Position numbers and translations under genes: made by a program. A DNA stretch of 64,000 nucleotides from Campylobacter concisus (GTDB lineage Bacteria; Campylobacterota; Campylobacteria; Campylobacterales; Campylobacteraceae), in NCBI RefSeq assembly GCF_003049085.1, contig NZ_PIQX01000002.1, positions 1 to 64,000 of the forward strand. Reading direction: 5' to 3'. The notes under the pieces were generated by a model. That model was given only the letters and a program-made list of their open reading frames with translations. It made no database searches and was not told the DNA's origin. This document shows positions 1-8,535 of this stretch, piece after piece (the first letter of the stretch is position 1; every line of letters begins with the position of its first letter).

Positions 1-2
1 TA

Positions 3-2768
3 TATAGACATACTGATGGTAGAGATTATCTAACTCCTGATGATCCTACCACTCCTAGTGCATTCCAACATAAAGACGGTTGGTATGTAAGCAATGATGG
101 TAAACTAGCTATTGGTCAAGATGATGCATCAGATTTGGCTGTGACCGATTCTAGTAGGCTTTCTAATTATGCTAATTCTATAGAGGGCAATACGGATCTT
201 AACGTATTTGGCGGAGATAATAGAAGCGGTATTATTGTGGATAATACCAAAGCTAATTCCGTGTATAGCGGTGTAGGCGGAGATGGAGTTAAATTTTTAA
301 ATAATGCGGAAGTAAAAAATACGCATACCGGTACCGGCGTAGATACCGTAAACGTAGAAGCCGGAGCAGAGGTAAAAAATAGTGATATAAATACCGGCAA
401 GGGAGGCGACGTAGTTAATATCAAGGGTAAGCTAGGCAATAGTACAATGATAGATACCGAAGACGGCGATGATACCGTAAATTTTGCCGGAGAAACGAGC
501 GGATATGCCGCAATAAGTACCGGACGCGGAAAAGATACGTTTAATATCGAAAGCGGAGCGACTTTTAGCAAACATCTTAGCGTAGATACCGGCGAGGATG
601 ATGATACGGTTAATATTAAAAATGGCGCAAATTTATCTTGGGGAAGTATAAAAACTGGAGCCGGAAACGATACTGTAAATATAGATGGCAATATGATCGG
701 TAATCCAAATCATTTTAATGAGATAAGTACTGGAAGCGGCGATGATACGATAAATATAAACGGGCACGTATCCGGAGAATCAAGAATAAAAGCCGGCGAG
801 GGTAACAATACCGTATACGTTAGAGGAACCGTCGACGGTAAAGCTAGGATAGAAGCGGGTGATATCGATAATGAAGATAAACACAGCGAACTTTATATAG
901 AAAGCGGAGCTACGCTAAGCGGGGGCAGTAGCGTAAGTATGGGCGGCGGCAACGATACTATTTATATTAGACAAGGCTCTACCGTAAATGGGGGTGCCAC
1001 TATATCTGCCGGATATGGAAACGATACTGCATATATAGATGAAAATCTAGATACGGGTAATATAAGTATGGGCGGCGGCGTAGATACGATAAATTTCAAA
1101 AAAGGAATAACTATAACAAGAGGCGTAATAGATTTTGGTAGTGGCAATGACACAGTCGACATCGACGGCATTACCTTTACTAATGGTGCGGAACTACTCT
1201 CCGGCTCGGTAGATAGGCCCCATTGGTACGACGATGACGATAACGACATTATAAACATTACAAATTCTACATTTAAACAAAATAGTAAAATAGATGCCAA
1301 AATGGGAGATGATAAGATAAATATCGGTGCTGGAGCAGTAATAGATAACTCAAACGTTATAGCCGGATACGGTAGCGATACTATAAATATTAATGCGGGT
1401 TCTAAAGTGGTAAACGGCAGCAAGATTTATTCTGGACTAGATCATTCATACGGTGATACCAACGATATAGATACCATAAATATAAACGGTGGCGAGGTTA
1501 CAGACTCTGAAATTTATACTTCTCGTAGTAAAACGATAACGAATATAAAAGACGGAACACTCACAAACCTAAAATTTTACGGCGGCTCAGGAACAGATGA
1601 GATAAATATAAGTGGGGGGATAATTAAAAAATCTGAAATAACCGGCGGTGACGGAGACGATGAGATAAATATAAACGGCGGAAATTTTACCGAAACTAAG
1701 ATAAGTACCGGAAGAGGAACGTATAGTGGAGACGGAGACGTCGTAAATATCGCCGGAGGTACGTTTAGTAAAACTACCGTAGAATTACAAGGAACAAAAA
1801 ATACCGTAAATATAAATTCCGGAGCGGTATTTGGCGATCAATCGGACGCTATAGCCAATAGACAGTATCAAACCAAAATAGTAAACGGTAACGGCGAAGA
1901 TCACGTAAATGTAAATGCCGGAGCTATTGTTAAAAACGCGACATTCGATCTTAACGGAGGTAGTGATACTATAACCGTAGCATCGGGCGCTACCGTAGAA
2001 CATTCTCAGCTTATAACTGGAGACGATGTCGATACGCTAAACATAAACGGCACCGTTAGCGGAGATACGCATGTGGATTTAGGATACGGTGCGGATGTCT
2101 TAAATATGGGAAACGGCGCCATCGTATCGGATTCTGATATCCATATGGACGACGGCAGCCAAGGATACAATGATACTGTAAATATCGCAAACAACGTTAC
2201 TCTTAAAGACCGGGCGGATATCAAAGGTGGCGGTGGAGCCGATACTATTACTGCGGGCGACAACCTAACGCTTACTAATAACGCTGGCATACACGGCGAC
2301 TGGGGAAATAACGGAAGTGCTGGAACTGGTAGCAACGATGACGGTGATATAATTACAATAGGTAAAAATTTAAATATGAGCGGCGGTTCTATGATAAGTG
2401 GCGGCGGCGGAGATGATATTATCTCTATCGGTAAAAATGCAAGTATTCAAGACACTTCTACTATCGACGGCGGAGCCGGATTTGATACATTAAAAGTAGC
2501 TGATAATAGCATAGACTTTAGCCATGTTAAAAATATCGAAAAACTAGATATGACTAATGGAGAAAAGACAACCTTAACTCTTACAGCTAGCAATGTTCAA
2601 GATATATTACGTGATAGTAACGAGAATAAGCTAAAAATAGATGGTGATAGTAACGATGAGCTTACTCTTGGAAGTAGCTGGACTAAAGGTGCTAGTTCTG
2701 GTGGTTATACTACTTATACTAGTGGTACAACTACAATCGAAGTTCAAGATCAAATACACGTACTTTAA
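3..2768 (+). CDS. RTX/beta-roll type I secreted adhesin-like protein, 3' part
   Basis: The frame is open from the first bases of the window, so the gene is 5'-truncated here; the TTG at 135 is only the first start-like codon. The protein is acidic and built of irregular repeats of about 25-40 residues, each ending in a glycine-aspartate turn followed by a short strand, for example GAGNDTVNI, GSGDDTINI and GGGNDTIYI. This is the calcium-binding beta-roll pattern of RTX proteins. The last 90 residues change character (LKVADNSIDFSHVKNIEKLD, then SNDELTLGSSW) and resemble the C-terminal secretion module of giant type I secreted adhesins. It is probably exported unfolded by an ABC/MFP/TolC system and displayed or released outside the cell. 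No transporter genes lie in this window. An S-layer-like RTX protein is an alternative. Confidence 0.75.
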   Translation, partial: YRHTDGRDYLTPDDPTTPSAFQHKDGWYVSNDGKLAIGQDDASDLAVTDSSRLSNYANSIEGNTDLNVFGGDNRSGIIVDNTKANSVYSGVGGDGVKFLNNAEVKNTHTGTGVDTVNVEAGAEVKNSDINTGKGGDVVNIKGKLGNSTMIDTEDGDDTVNFAGETSGYAAISTGRGKDTFNIESGATFSKHLSVDTGEDDDTVNIKNGANLSWGSIKTGAGNDTVNIDGNMIGNPNHFNEISTGSGDDTININGHVSGESRIKAGEGNNTVYVRGTVDGKARIEAGDIDNEDKHSELYIESGATLSGGSSVSMGGGNDTIYIRQGSTVNGGATISAGYGNDTAYIDENLDTGNISMGGGVDTINFKKGITITRGVIDFGSGNDTVDIDGITFTNGAELLSGSVDRPHWYDDDDNDIINITNSTFKQNSKIDAKMGDDKINIGAGAVIDNSNVIAGYGSDTININAGSKVVNGSKIYSGLDHSYGDTNDIDTININGGEVTDSEIYTSRSKTITNIKDGTLTNLKFYGGSGTDEINISGGIIKKSEITGGDGDDEININGGNFTETKISTGRGTYSGDGDVVNIAGGTFSKTTVELQGTKNTVNINSGAVFGDQSDAIANRQYQTKIVNGNGEDHVNVNAGAIVKNATFDLNGGSDTITVASGATVEHSQLITGDDVDTLNINGTVSGDTHVDLGYGADVLNMGNGAIVSDSDIHMDDGSQGYNDTVNIANNVTLKDRADIKGGGGADTITAGDNLTLTNNAGIHGDWGNNGSAGTGSNDDGDIITIGKNLNMSGGSMISGGGGDDIISIGKNASIQDTSTIDGGAGFDTLKVADNSIDFSHVKNIEKLDMTNGEKTTLTLTASNVQDILRDSNENKLKIDGDSNDELTLGSSWTKGASSGGYTTYTSGTTTIEVQDQIHVL

Positions 2769-2783
2769 TATCTAGACTTTTAA

Positions 2784-2817
2784 TCCCAGAGGAAATTCCT
2801 TTGGGATATTCTTTCTT
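2784..2817 (+). terminator. Intrinsic terminator of the RTX gene
   Basis: An inverted repeat of about 10 bp (TCCCAGAGGAA / TTCCTTTGGGA, one G-T wobble, very tight loop) begins 15 bases after the stop codon and is followed by a T-rich tract (TATTCTTTCTTAT). Confidence 0.75.
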
Positions 2818-2993
2818 ATCATTAAATTTTTATAATTATTTGTCTTTCTAATTAGTACTAAACCCACAAATTTTTAGCTATTTAAGAGTAGTTAGCATAT
2901 AACAAATCAGCAAGTTCGGATAGACAAGTAAAGGCTGAAAATGGATTAAAATTTAGCGGCAAATGTAGATAAATTTACCGCCGTAAGGATAAA

Positions 2994-4018
2994 TTATTTT
3001 CCAGTTGGGTCTAAGCCGTTTAAGATGTAATTTACTTCATCATCGCTTAGCTCGTAGTGTAAAAATTCTTTATAAAATTTCTTTGTCTCAGCTGCTATAT
3101 CTATATCTTTAAAAATTTCAGGGTGCAAAGTCTTAGCCGCCCATAAAATTTGCAATGCCCCCTCGGCGCCGTATCTATCCCAGCTAAAAACGCCAGTTGG
3201 ATTTACGTAAACTCTTTTCTTTTTTACAGCGTTAGTGTCTGCGTAGATAGGGTTTTCATATATCTTTTTTAAAATTTCGGGAGCTTTGGCTCTGCCTATG
3301 ATGATGACATCAGGGTTCATATTTGGTATCTCTTCAGCATTGATTTCAAGCATATTTCCGGCTTTTTGAACCGCATTTTGGCCGCCTGCGACCCTTATCC
3401 ACTCGTCTATGATCGTATTTGCGCCGTCAACCTTGAATAAATTTTTGCCGTCGGCTATGTGAAGTACTTTTGGTTTATTGTATGATGGCGCGATCTTACC
3501 TATTTCGTTTTGCACTCTTTTAAGGTTGCCGTCAAAATATTCGTTAAATTTCTCCGCGATCTTCGGCACGTCGCCTCCTATGACCTCGGCCATGATAGAT
3601 ACGCTTTTTTCATATCCGCATGATTGGTAAATGACGGATAAAGCACGGTAAAGCCGTTTTTGGTTAGCTCTTCTTTGTTCTTTTTATCGGCGGCTATGAC
3701 GACGTCTGGGCTTAGTTTGATTAGCTCTTCTACTTGTAAATCTTTGCCGTTTATGCCGTTTGGAATGCTTGAAATTCTAGGATAAACGTGCGCAAACCAT
3801 TTGTTGTTTTTGATTAGATCGGTGGTCGCTACTATCTTGTCCGTGCCGCCTAGCATTAATATGATTTGGTTATTCGCATACCAAAGCGTAGCGATCTTTT
3901 CTACTTTTGCGGGGACTTTTACGACGTCACCAGTGATGTCTTTGACATCTCTAAACTCAGCTGCATTAAGCAAAAGGCTTGCAAACAGCACCACTAAAGC
4001 CATGAAAAATTTTTTCAT
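2994..4018 (-). pseudogene. Frameshifted iron/siderophore-type ABC substrate-binding protein
   Basis: Two overlapping minus-strand frames together encode one protein of about 340 residues of the periplasmic binding protein family used for iron-siderophore or haem uptake (PF01497-like). The N-terminal part (3578-4018) has a signal peptide and the motifs ATLWYANNQ and LSPDVVIAA; the C-terminal part (to 2994) has MNPDVIIIGRA and GAEGALQILWAAK. The break lies at 3605-3610, where the coding strand reads ATG followed by six A. A seventh A would join the frames as ...ADMKKSVSIMAEV. A good Shine-Dalgarno (AAGGAG) precedes the ATG at 4018. No permease or ATPase gene is adjacent, so it is an orphan component. 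A true null mutation, slippage at the A tract, or a sequencing error are all possible. Confidence 0.85.
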
Positions 4019-4187
4019 TTTTTCTCCTTATGTTAAATATATATTTTTATATATAAGTGCTAATCCTATATGCTATCGCCTTAATAAACAATATCTTTAC
4101 AATATAAATTTTTAATTTAGAGCTTTAAAATTTATGAGCGAATGTGAATTTGTATCTATTATTGATAGATTAAATTTATAGCAAGGA

Positions 4188-4218
4188 CTCCCCTTTTTGC
4201 ACTGGGCAAAAAAGGGAG
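4188..4218 (-). terminator. Probable terminator after astA
   Basis: A 13-bp near-perfect stem (CTCCCCTTTTTGC / GCAAAAAAGGGAG, one mismatch, 5-nt loop) lies 12 bases past the astA stop. The T tract is inside the stem rather than after it, so termination is likely but not certain. Confidence 0.5.
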
Positions 4219-4229
4219 AAAAAGAGAGA

Positions 4230-6065
4230 TTATTTCTCGAAAGCTTTTTGCAAGCTAAACGGAAACGCCTGATAGCCCATAGCATTTGTCATCTTTATCT
4301 CGATGCTTGGCTCTTTTGCACCCCACTCAAACTCATCGATGTGTGGGCTAGGAAGTCCTACTGGGCGACCTTTTGCGATATCAAACTGCATGCCAGCAAC
4401 GGCTGAGTAGACCATCACGCTATCAAGGTCATCTTGATACTGCGTAAGGCTAGTAACCGAGCTATACCACTCTTTGCCACGCTCTTTGCCGTACTCCCAA
4501 ATTTGCTCAACAGTCTTTTTCTTTTCATCTATCTTATAAACGACCGCGCGAGAGTATTTCATGCCAGCGATGGCTGGTTGCTCCATGCCCCTTGTATCGC
4601 CGTTATCAAAGACGCTTAGATAAATTTCGCCTTTTTTAGACTTGCTATCTATCCTAAATGCTGTGTGCTGCGTCCATTGCCAGTCAAAGCCACCTTTGTC
4701 GCTCTCGTATCCTGGGCATTTTGAGTACTCATCTTCGCAGACGATTTTATTGCCTTTGCTATCAACTGGCTGGAGGAGCTTGTCTTTAAATTTATCGCTC
4801 CAACCCTTGTGAGCGCCCATGATCCATTTTACTTGTTTATCACGGCCGATCTTGATGACTGCATCTTGGTGGCGGCTTGAGATGATGATACTATCATCGC
4901 TTGGGTCATAATCCACGCTATTTACGTGCGCCCAGTTACGTCCAGGTCCTGCGCCAACTATGTCACCCCATTTATCGTGTGTATCCATAGACTGAAGCTC
5001 ATCAGAGCTTGCTGTGTGGCCTGCTTTTTTAGCGTCTATGTTTAAGCAAACTGCGCCTTGATCAAGCGTTTTTAGCACGATATCGCGGTAAGGATCGAGA
5101 ATTTCATAAAGTCTAAAGTCATCAACTACGTTGCCGTCGCGATCAAGCTCAACGATCACGTCACGCACTGTTCTTACGTTTTTGCCATCAGCCCTTTTGT
5201 AGTCAGCATTTGCAACGCGTAAGAAGTAGTGTCCATTTTGTGCTACGTCCATCGAGTGAGAGAAGTCGTTGTAGCTAGCTGGTAGCTCGCGGTTGAAAAT
5301 TTCTCTACCCATGATGTCGTATTTTGCGTATCTTTGGCCATATCCCCAAGTCATAGCGCCGTCGTCATTTTGTTTAAAGCCCATCATTACGCCAGCGTGA
5401 AATGGCTGTTTTAGATCATAAATTTTGCTTGGCTCAAGGTACCATCTAACCTCGCCTTTTGTATCAAGGATGAAGTTATTTGGGCTGTAGTTCCACTCGA
5501 TCGCACCGCCAGCTGGGTTGTTCCAAACGACTTTTGTACCTTTGCCAGTTTTATTTACGAAGTTATTTACGTAGTAGAGGCGGTTTGCAAATTTAGCACT
5601 CGCAGGCTTAGTAACCTCGATCTTATCAAATAGTGCGCCTTTTTGATTTGGTGTGCCAGCGCTTTCTAGGTAGATGGCTGGAGCGTAAATTTTATAGCTC
5701 TCTTTTATGTGTTCAGTCTTGCCTTTGTAGCTCTTGTCGTACTCGACCTCAACGGTATTTTGATAGTCAGGATACATTCCAAAAACCGGGATGCCGCCAT
5801 GTGTGCGAAGATGCTTATCAGCCACTTTGTAGCTTATCACCTGACCGCCTTGCTTTGGCACGATGGTTACTTTTGCATTGCTTAGTGTGTAGCCGCCATT
5901 TTTGATGACTGCTGTAAGTGGAGCAGTATCGTATGGATTTACCACTACTTCGCCGATAGCTCCTGTTATAGCGTAGTCAAGTTTAGCTCCACTTGGACCG
6001 CCTATCGCAAAAGTGCTAGAGCAAAGCACAGAGGCTAGTGCAACACAACTCAAAGTCTTTTTCAT
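4230..6065 (-). CDS. astA: Arylsulfate sulfotransferase (ASST)
   Basis: This periplasmic enzyme moves a sulfuryl group from one phenolic sulfate ester to another phenol without PAPS. The 611 residues begin with a signal peptide (cleavage near ALASVLCSSTFA), then an N-terminal beta domain, then the six-bladed propeller of the ASST family. Family motifs visible are WAHVNSVDYD, SSRHQDAV and TQHTAFR; the histidine of TQHTAFR (about residue 467) corresponds in position and context to the catalytic histidine of the uropathogenic E. coli enzyme. Cysteines near 443 and 450 match the structural disulfide known in that enzyme. A strong ribosome site (AAAGGAG) precedes the ATG. Genes for a DsbA and DsbB pair lie 1.1 kb upstream on the other strand, recalling the astA-dsbL-dsbI locus of E. 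coli CFT073. Confidence 0.93.
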   Translation of the reverse strand: MKKTLSCVALASVLCSSTFAIGGPSGAKLDYAITGAIGEVVVNPYDTAPLTAVIKNGGYTLSNAKVTIVPKQGGQVISYKVADKHLRTHGGIPVFGMYPDYQNTVEVEYDKSYKGKTEHIKESYKIYAPAIYLESAGTPNQKGALFDKIEVTKPASAKFANRLYYVNNFVNKTGKGTKVVWNNPAGGAIEWNYSPNNFILDTKGEVRWYLEPSKIYDLKQPFHAGVMMGFKQNDDGAMTWGYGQRYAKYDIMGREIFNRELPASYNDFSHSMDVAQNGHYFLRVANADYKRADGKNVRTVRDVIVELDRDGNVVDDFRLYEILDPYRDIVLKTLDQGAVCLNIDAKKAGHTASSDELQSMDTHDKWGDIVGAGPGRNWAHVNSVDYDPSDDSIIISSRHQDAVIKIGRDKQVKWIMGAHKGWSDKFKDKLLQPVDSKGNKIVCEDEYSKCPGYESDKGGFDWQWTQHTAFRIDSKSKKGEIYLSVFDNGDTRGMEQPAIAGMKYSRAVVYKIDEKKKTVEQIWEYGKERGKEWYSSVTSLTQYQDDLDSVMVYSAVAGMQFDIAKGRPVGLPSPHIDEFEWGAKEPSIEIKMTNAMGYQAFPFSLQKAFEK

Positions 6066-6114
6066 AACATCTCCTTTGGATAAATTTTATAAACTCTACT
6101 CATAAAGCTTATAA

Positions 6115-6147
6115 AATTTAGAAAAAGCCTTGGAACGCCCAAGGCTT
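6115..6147 (-). promoter_or_regulatory. Terminator-like hairpin in the astA leader
   Basis: A perfect 9-bp stem (AAGCCTTGG / CCAAGGCTT) with a 5-nt loop is followed, reading on the minus strand, by TTTTTCTAAATTTT. It has the form of an intrinsic terminator but lies about 50 bases upstream of the astA start, with no minus-strand gene before it. A conditional attenuator or the 3' end of a small leader RNA are the likely readings. Confidence 0.55.
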
Positions 6148-6342
6148 AAAATAGGTAAAAGGAGTAATAAAAAATATTGCGTCCTTCGTAATTGTAATAA
6201 AACCTTATAACATAAAAATCACGATAAACTTTATAATGGCTTAAAATCTAAATTTATATTAAAAATTTTTGTCTTTTTGGGTCTTAAGCTAGCATTTACG
6301 CTTTAGCACTTATAATCAGCCCTAAACAATGGAGTAAAACTT

Positions 6343-7089
6343 ATGACACTAACTTACAATGCAAAGAAAATTTATGAAATTTGGTTTGAATCAAAAAGTG
6401 AGCTTGAAGAGAGCAATGCTAGCTTTTTAGAGGATTATTTAAATTTTTTAGGCGATATTAGTGAAGTGATAAATATTGATGAAAAAACAAGACTTTCGGT
6501 TATCATCGCCTCTCTTTGCGTGAGTAAAGGTGCAAAAAGCTCATTTAAAAGCTTCGTTAGGGCCGCTTTAAATGTGGGCATATCAGCAAAAGAGATAAGA
6601 GAAATTTTATATCAAGCAGTGCCTTATGCTGGGCTTGGTAAGGTAGAAGATTATATATTTTTAGCTGATGAAATTTTTAATGAGCGCTACATAGAGCCTG
6701 AGAATATGCCTAAAAAATCAAGAGAAGGCAGAGAAGAACGAGGCCTTGAGATACAAAGAAAACTTTTTCCAGCGGTTGATAAATTTATCGCATCAATGCC
6801 AAATGATCAAAAACATATAATGGAGTTTTTATCGCAAAACTGCTTTGGCGATTTTTATGCAAGAGATGGGCTTAGCTTAGAGCTTAGGGAGCTTTTGACA
6901 TTTGTCTATATCACGACTCTTGGCTTTGCAAAGCCACAGCTTTTAGGGCACATTGCTGCAAATTTTGGCATCGGCAACGATAGAGCTAAACTAATAAGCG
7001 TTGTTACAACACTTATACCATTTATAGGCTATCCAAGTGCTTTAAACGCATTATCAGCAATAAATGAGATAAGTTCTAGTAAAAATTAA
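6343..7089 (+). CDS. Carboxymuconolactone decarboxylase-like protein, two domains
   Basis: The 248-residue protein is all alpha-helical in composition and carries two tandem carboxymuconolactone decarboxylase/AhpD-like repeats: one around residues 40-115 (VSKGAKSSFKSFVRAALNVG, then EIREILYQAVPYAG) and one around 165-240 (LELRELLTFVYITTLG, then LISVVTTLIPFIGYPSALNA). The redox CxxC of AhpD is absent from both, so peroxidase activity is unlikely. It is divergently transcribed from astA and lies directly before dsbA; it may share the locus's role in handling aromatic substrates, but that is inference. The start is supported by GGAG ten bases upstream. Confidence 0.75.
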   Translation: MTLTYNAKKIYEIWFESKSELEESNASFLEDYLNFLGDISEVINIDEKTRLSVIIASLCVSKGAKSSFKSFVRAALNVGISAKEIREILYQAVPYAGLGKVEDYIFLADEIFNERYIEPENMPKKSREGREERGLEIQRKLFPAVDKFIASMPNDQKHIMEFLSQNCFGDFYARDGLSLELRELLTFVYITTLGFAKPQLLGHIAANFGIGNDRAKLISVVTTLIPFIGYPSALNALSAINEISSSKN

Positions 7090-7204
7090 ATTTTTAATCA
7101 ATGCGATATCTTATAAATTTCAGCCAAAATTTATTCTAGCGTTAAAAGTGCGGTTGAGCTTGGTTGTAGAATAACTCAAAATAAATCATCCAAAGGAGAA
7201 TATT

Positions 7205-7861
7205 ATGAGTTTTCTATCTAAATTTAGTAAGGCTATCTTTGCCGTTGCAGTTGCTGGTGCGATCAGTGCTAGTGCATTTAGCGAGGGCGAGGACTACGTC
7301 AAGCTTGAAAAGCCACTAAGCGCGGGACAAAATACGCTAGTTAAAATTTTTAGCTACGCTTGCCCATTTTGCTACAAATACGACAAGAGCGTCACTCCAA
7401 AGGTAGTTGAGAAAATCCCTGGACTAAAATACGAGCCATTTCACCTAAAGACAAAGGGCGAGTACGGTGAGGTTGCAAGCAAGGTCTTTGCTGTGCTTAT
7501 CGTTATGGACGAGGCAAAGGGAGTGAGCTTGTTTGATGAAAATTCGCTATTTAAAAAGGCTAAATTTGCCTACTACAAGGCTTATCACGACAAAAAAGAG
7601 CGCTGGAGCGATGGCAAAGACGCTGAGGGCTTTTTAAAGACTGGACTTGAGGCTGCTGGCGTTAGTAAAGCAGACTACGAAAAAGAGCTAGCTAATCCAA
7701 AAGTGACTGAGCTACTTAAAAAGTGGGATGAGAGCTATGACGTGGCTAAAATTCAAGGTGTGCCAGCATTTGTCGTAAATGGCAAATATCTCATCATGAC
7801 AAAATCAATCAGCTCGCTTGACGGCATGGCAGCACTCATCGAAGAGCTTCTTAAAAAATAA
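7205..7861 (+). CDS. dsbA: Thiol:disulfide interchange protein, DsbA/DsbL type
   Basis: A periplasmic dithiol oxidase of 218 residues that would insert disulfides into exported proteins. It has a signal peptide (residues 1-25), the thioredoxin-fold active site CPFC at residues 53-56, and the cis-proline loop GVPAFVVNG near the C-terminus, with a helical insertion between. The CPFC motif, rather than CPHC, is the one I recall for DsbL of uropathogenic E. coli, which serves arylsulfate sulfotransferase. A strong ribosome site (AAAGGAG) precedes the start. The dsbB-like gene follows after 8 bases, so the two are almost certainly co-transcribed. Confidence 0.92.
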   Translation: MSFLSKFSKAIFAVAVAGAISASAFSEGEDYVKLEKPLSAGQNTLVKIFSYACPFCYKYDKSVTPKVVEKIPGLKYEPFHLKTKGEYGEVASKVFAVLIVMDEAKGVSLFDENSLFKKAKFAYYKAYHDKKERWSDGKDAEGFLKTGLEAAGVSKADYEKELANPKVTELLKKWDESYDVAKIQGVPAFVVNGKYLIMTKSISSLDGMAALIEELLKK

Positions 7862-7869
7862 GGCATCAC

Positions 7870-8490
7870 ATGAGCTTTTTTAAAAAAATGGCTAAATTTC
7901 AAGACTCACGCACCTCTTGGGCGATCTTAGTCTTTGTGAGCGTCGCACTTGTCGTTATCGCACACTCGCTCTTTCAAAACTACGCCTATATGCCTCCTTG
8001 CGAGCAGTGCGTCTATATACGTTTTGCATTTTTATGTATGGCACTTGGCGGCGTGATCGCTATGATAAATCCTAAAAATTTACTATTTGCTCTAATTGGC
8101 TACGTTTTTGCCTTTTGGGGAGCGGTGCAGGGCATAATGTATAGCGTAAAGCTAGCTAAAATCCATGATGCAGTGCATGGTGATGATCCTTTTGGCGTAC
8201 AGGGCTGCTCTACTGAGCCACACTATCCATTTGGCTTGCCGCTTGAAAAGTGGGCGCCTGACTGGTTTATGCCAACGGGAGACTGCGGATATGACAGCCC
8301 TATGGTGCCTGATGGCGTGGTGCTAAGTGATTTGCAAAAGAGCATAGTTGATCTTTATGCGGACGGCTGGTATCTTGTGCCATCATCTAAATTTATGTCG
8401 ATGGCTGATTGTACGCTGCTCGGATTTGGTGTTTGTTTTGTAGTGCTTGCACTTATGCTCGTTTCAAAGCTTTTATCCTTTTTAAAATGA
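7870..8490 (+). CDS. dsbB: Disulfide bond formation protein, DsbB/DsbI type
   Basis: An inner-membrane quinone-linked oxidase that would reoxidise the preceding DsbA. Of 206 residues, it has transmembrane segments near 17-36, 49-66, 70-95 and 178-203. The essential cysteine pairs are visible: C44 and C47 in PPCEQCVYIRF in the first periplasmic loop, and C113 and C139 in the second (VQGCSTEP and TGDCGYDS). The second loop is long, as in DsbI. It ends just before a strong palindromic terminator, closing the dsbA-dsbB unit. Confidence 0.92.
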   Translation: MSFFKKMAKFQDSRTSWAILVFVSVALVVIAHSLFQNYAYMPPCEQCVYIRFAFLCMALGGVIAMINPKNLLFALIGYVFAFWGAVQGIMYSVKLAKIHDAVHGDDPFGVQGCSTEPHYPFGLPLEKWAPDWFMPTGDCGYDSPMVPDGVVLSDLQKSIVDLYADGWYLVPSSKFMSMADCTLLGFGVCFVVLALMLVSKLLSFLK

Positions 8491-8494
8491 ATTT

Positions 8495-8518
8495 AGTTAG
8501 CCCAAATTTGGGCTAACT
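8495..8518 (+). terminator. 24-bp perfect palindrome after dsbB
   Basis: AGTTAGCCC followed by AAATTT and its exact complement forms a 24-bp perfect inverted repeat five bases after the stop codon. It lacks a long T tract but probably ends the dsb transcript. A TATACT box at 8524-8529 shortly after could start the histidine kinase transcript. Confidence 0.55.
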
Positions 8519-8535
8519 TAGGATATACTGCGAGT

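Noticed and set aside
167-691. Minus-strand open frames inside the RTX gene
   Set aside because: They mirror the repeated GGNGNDT codons of the plus-strand gene, have no start signals and no recognisable protein; shadow frames.
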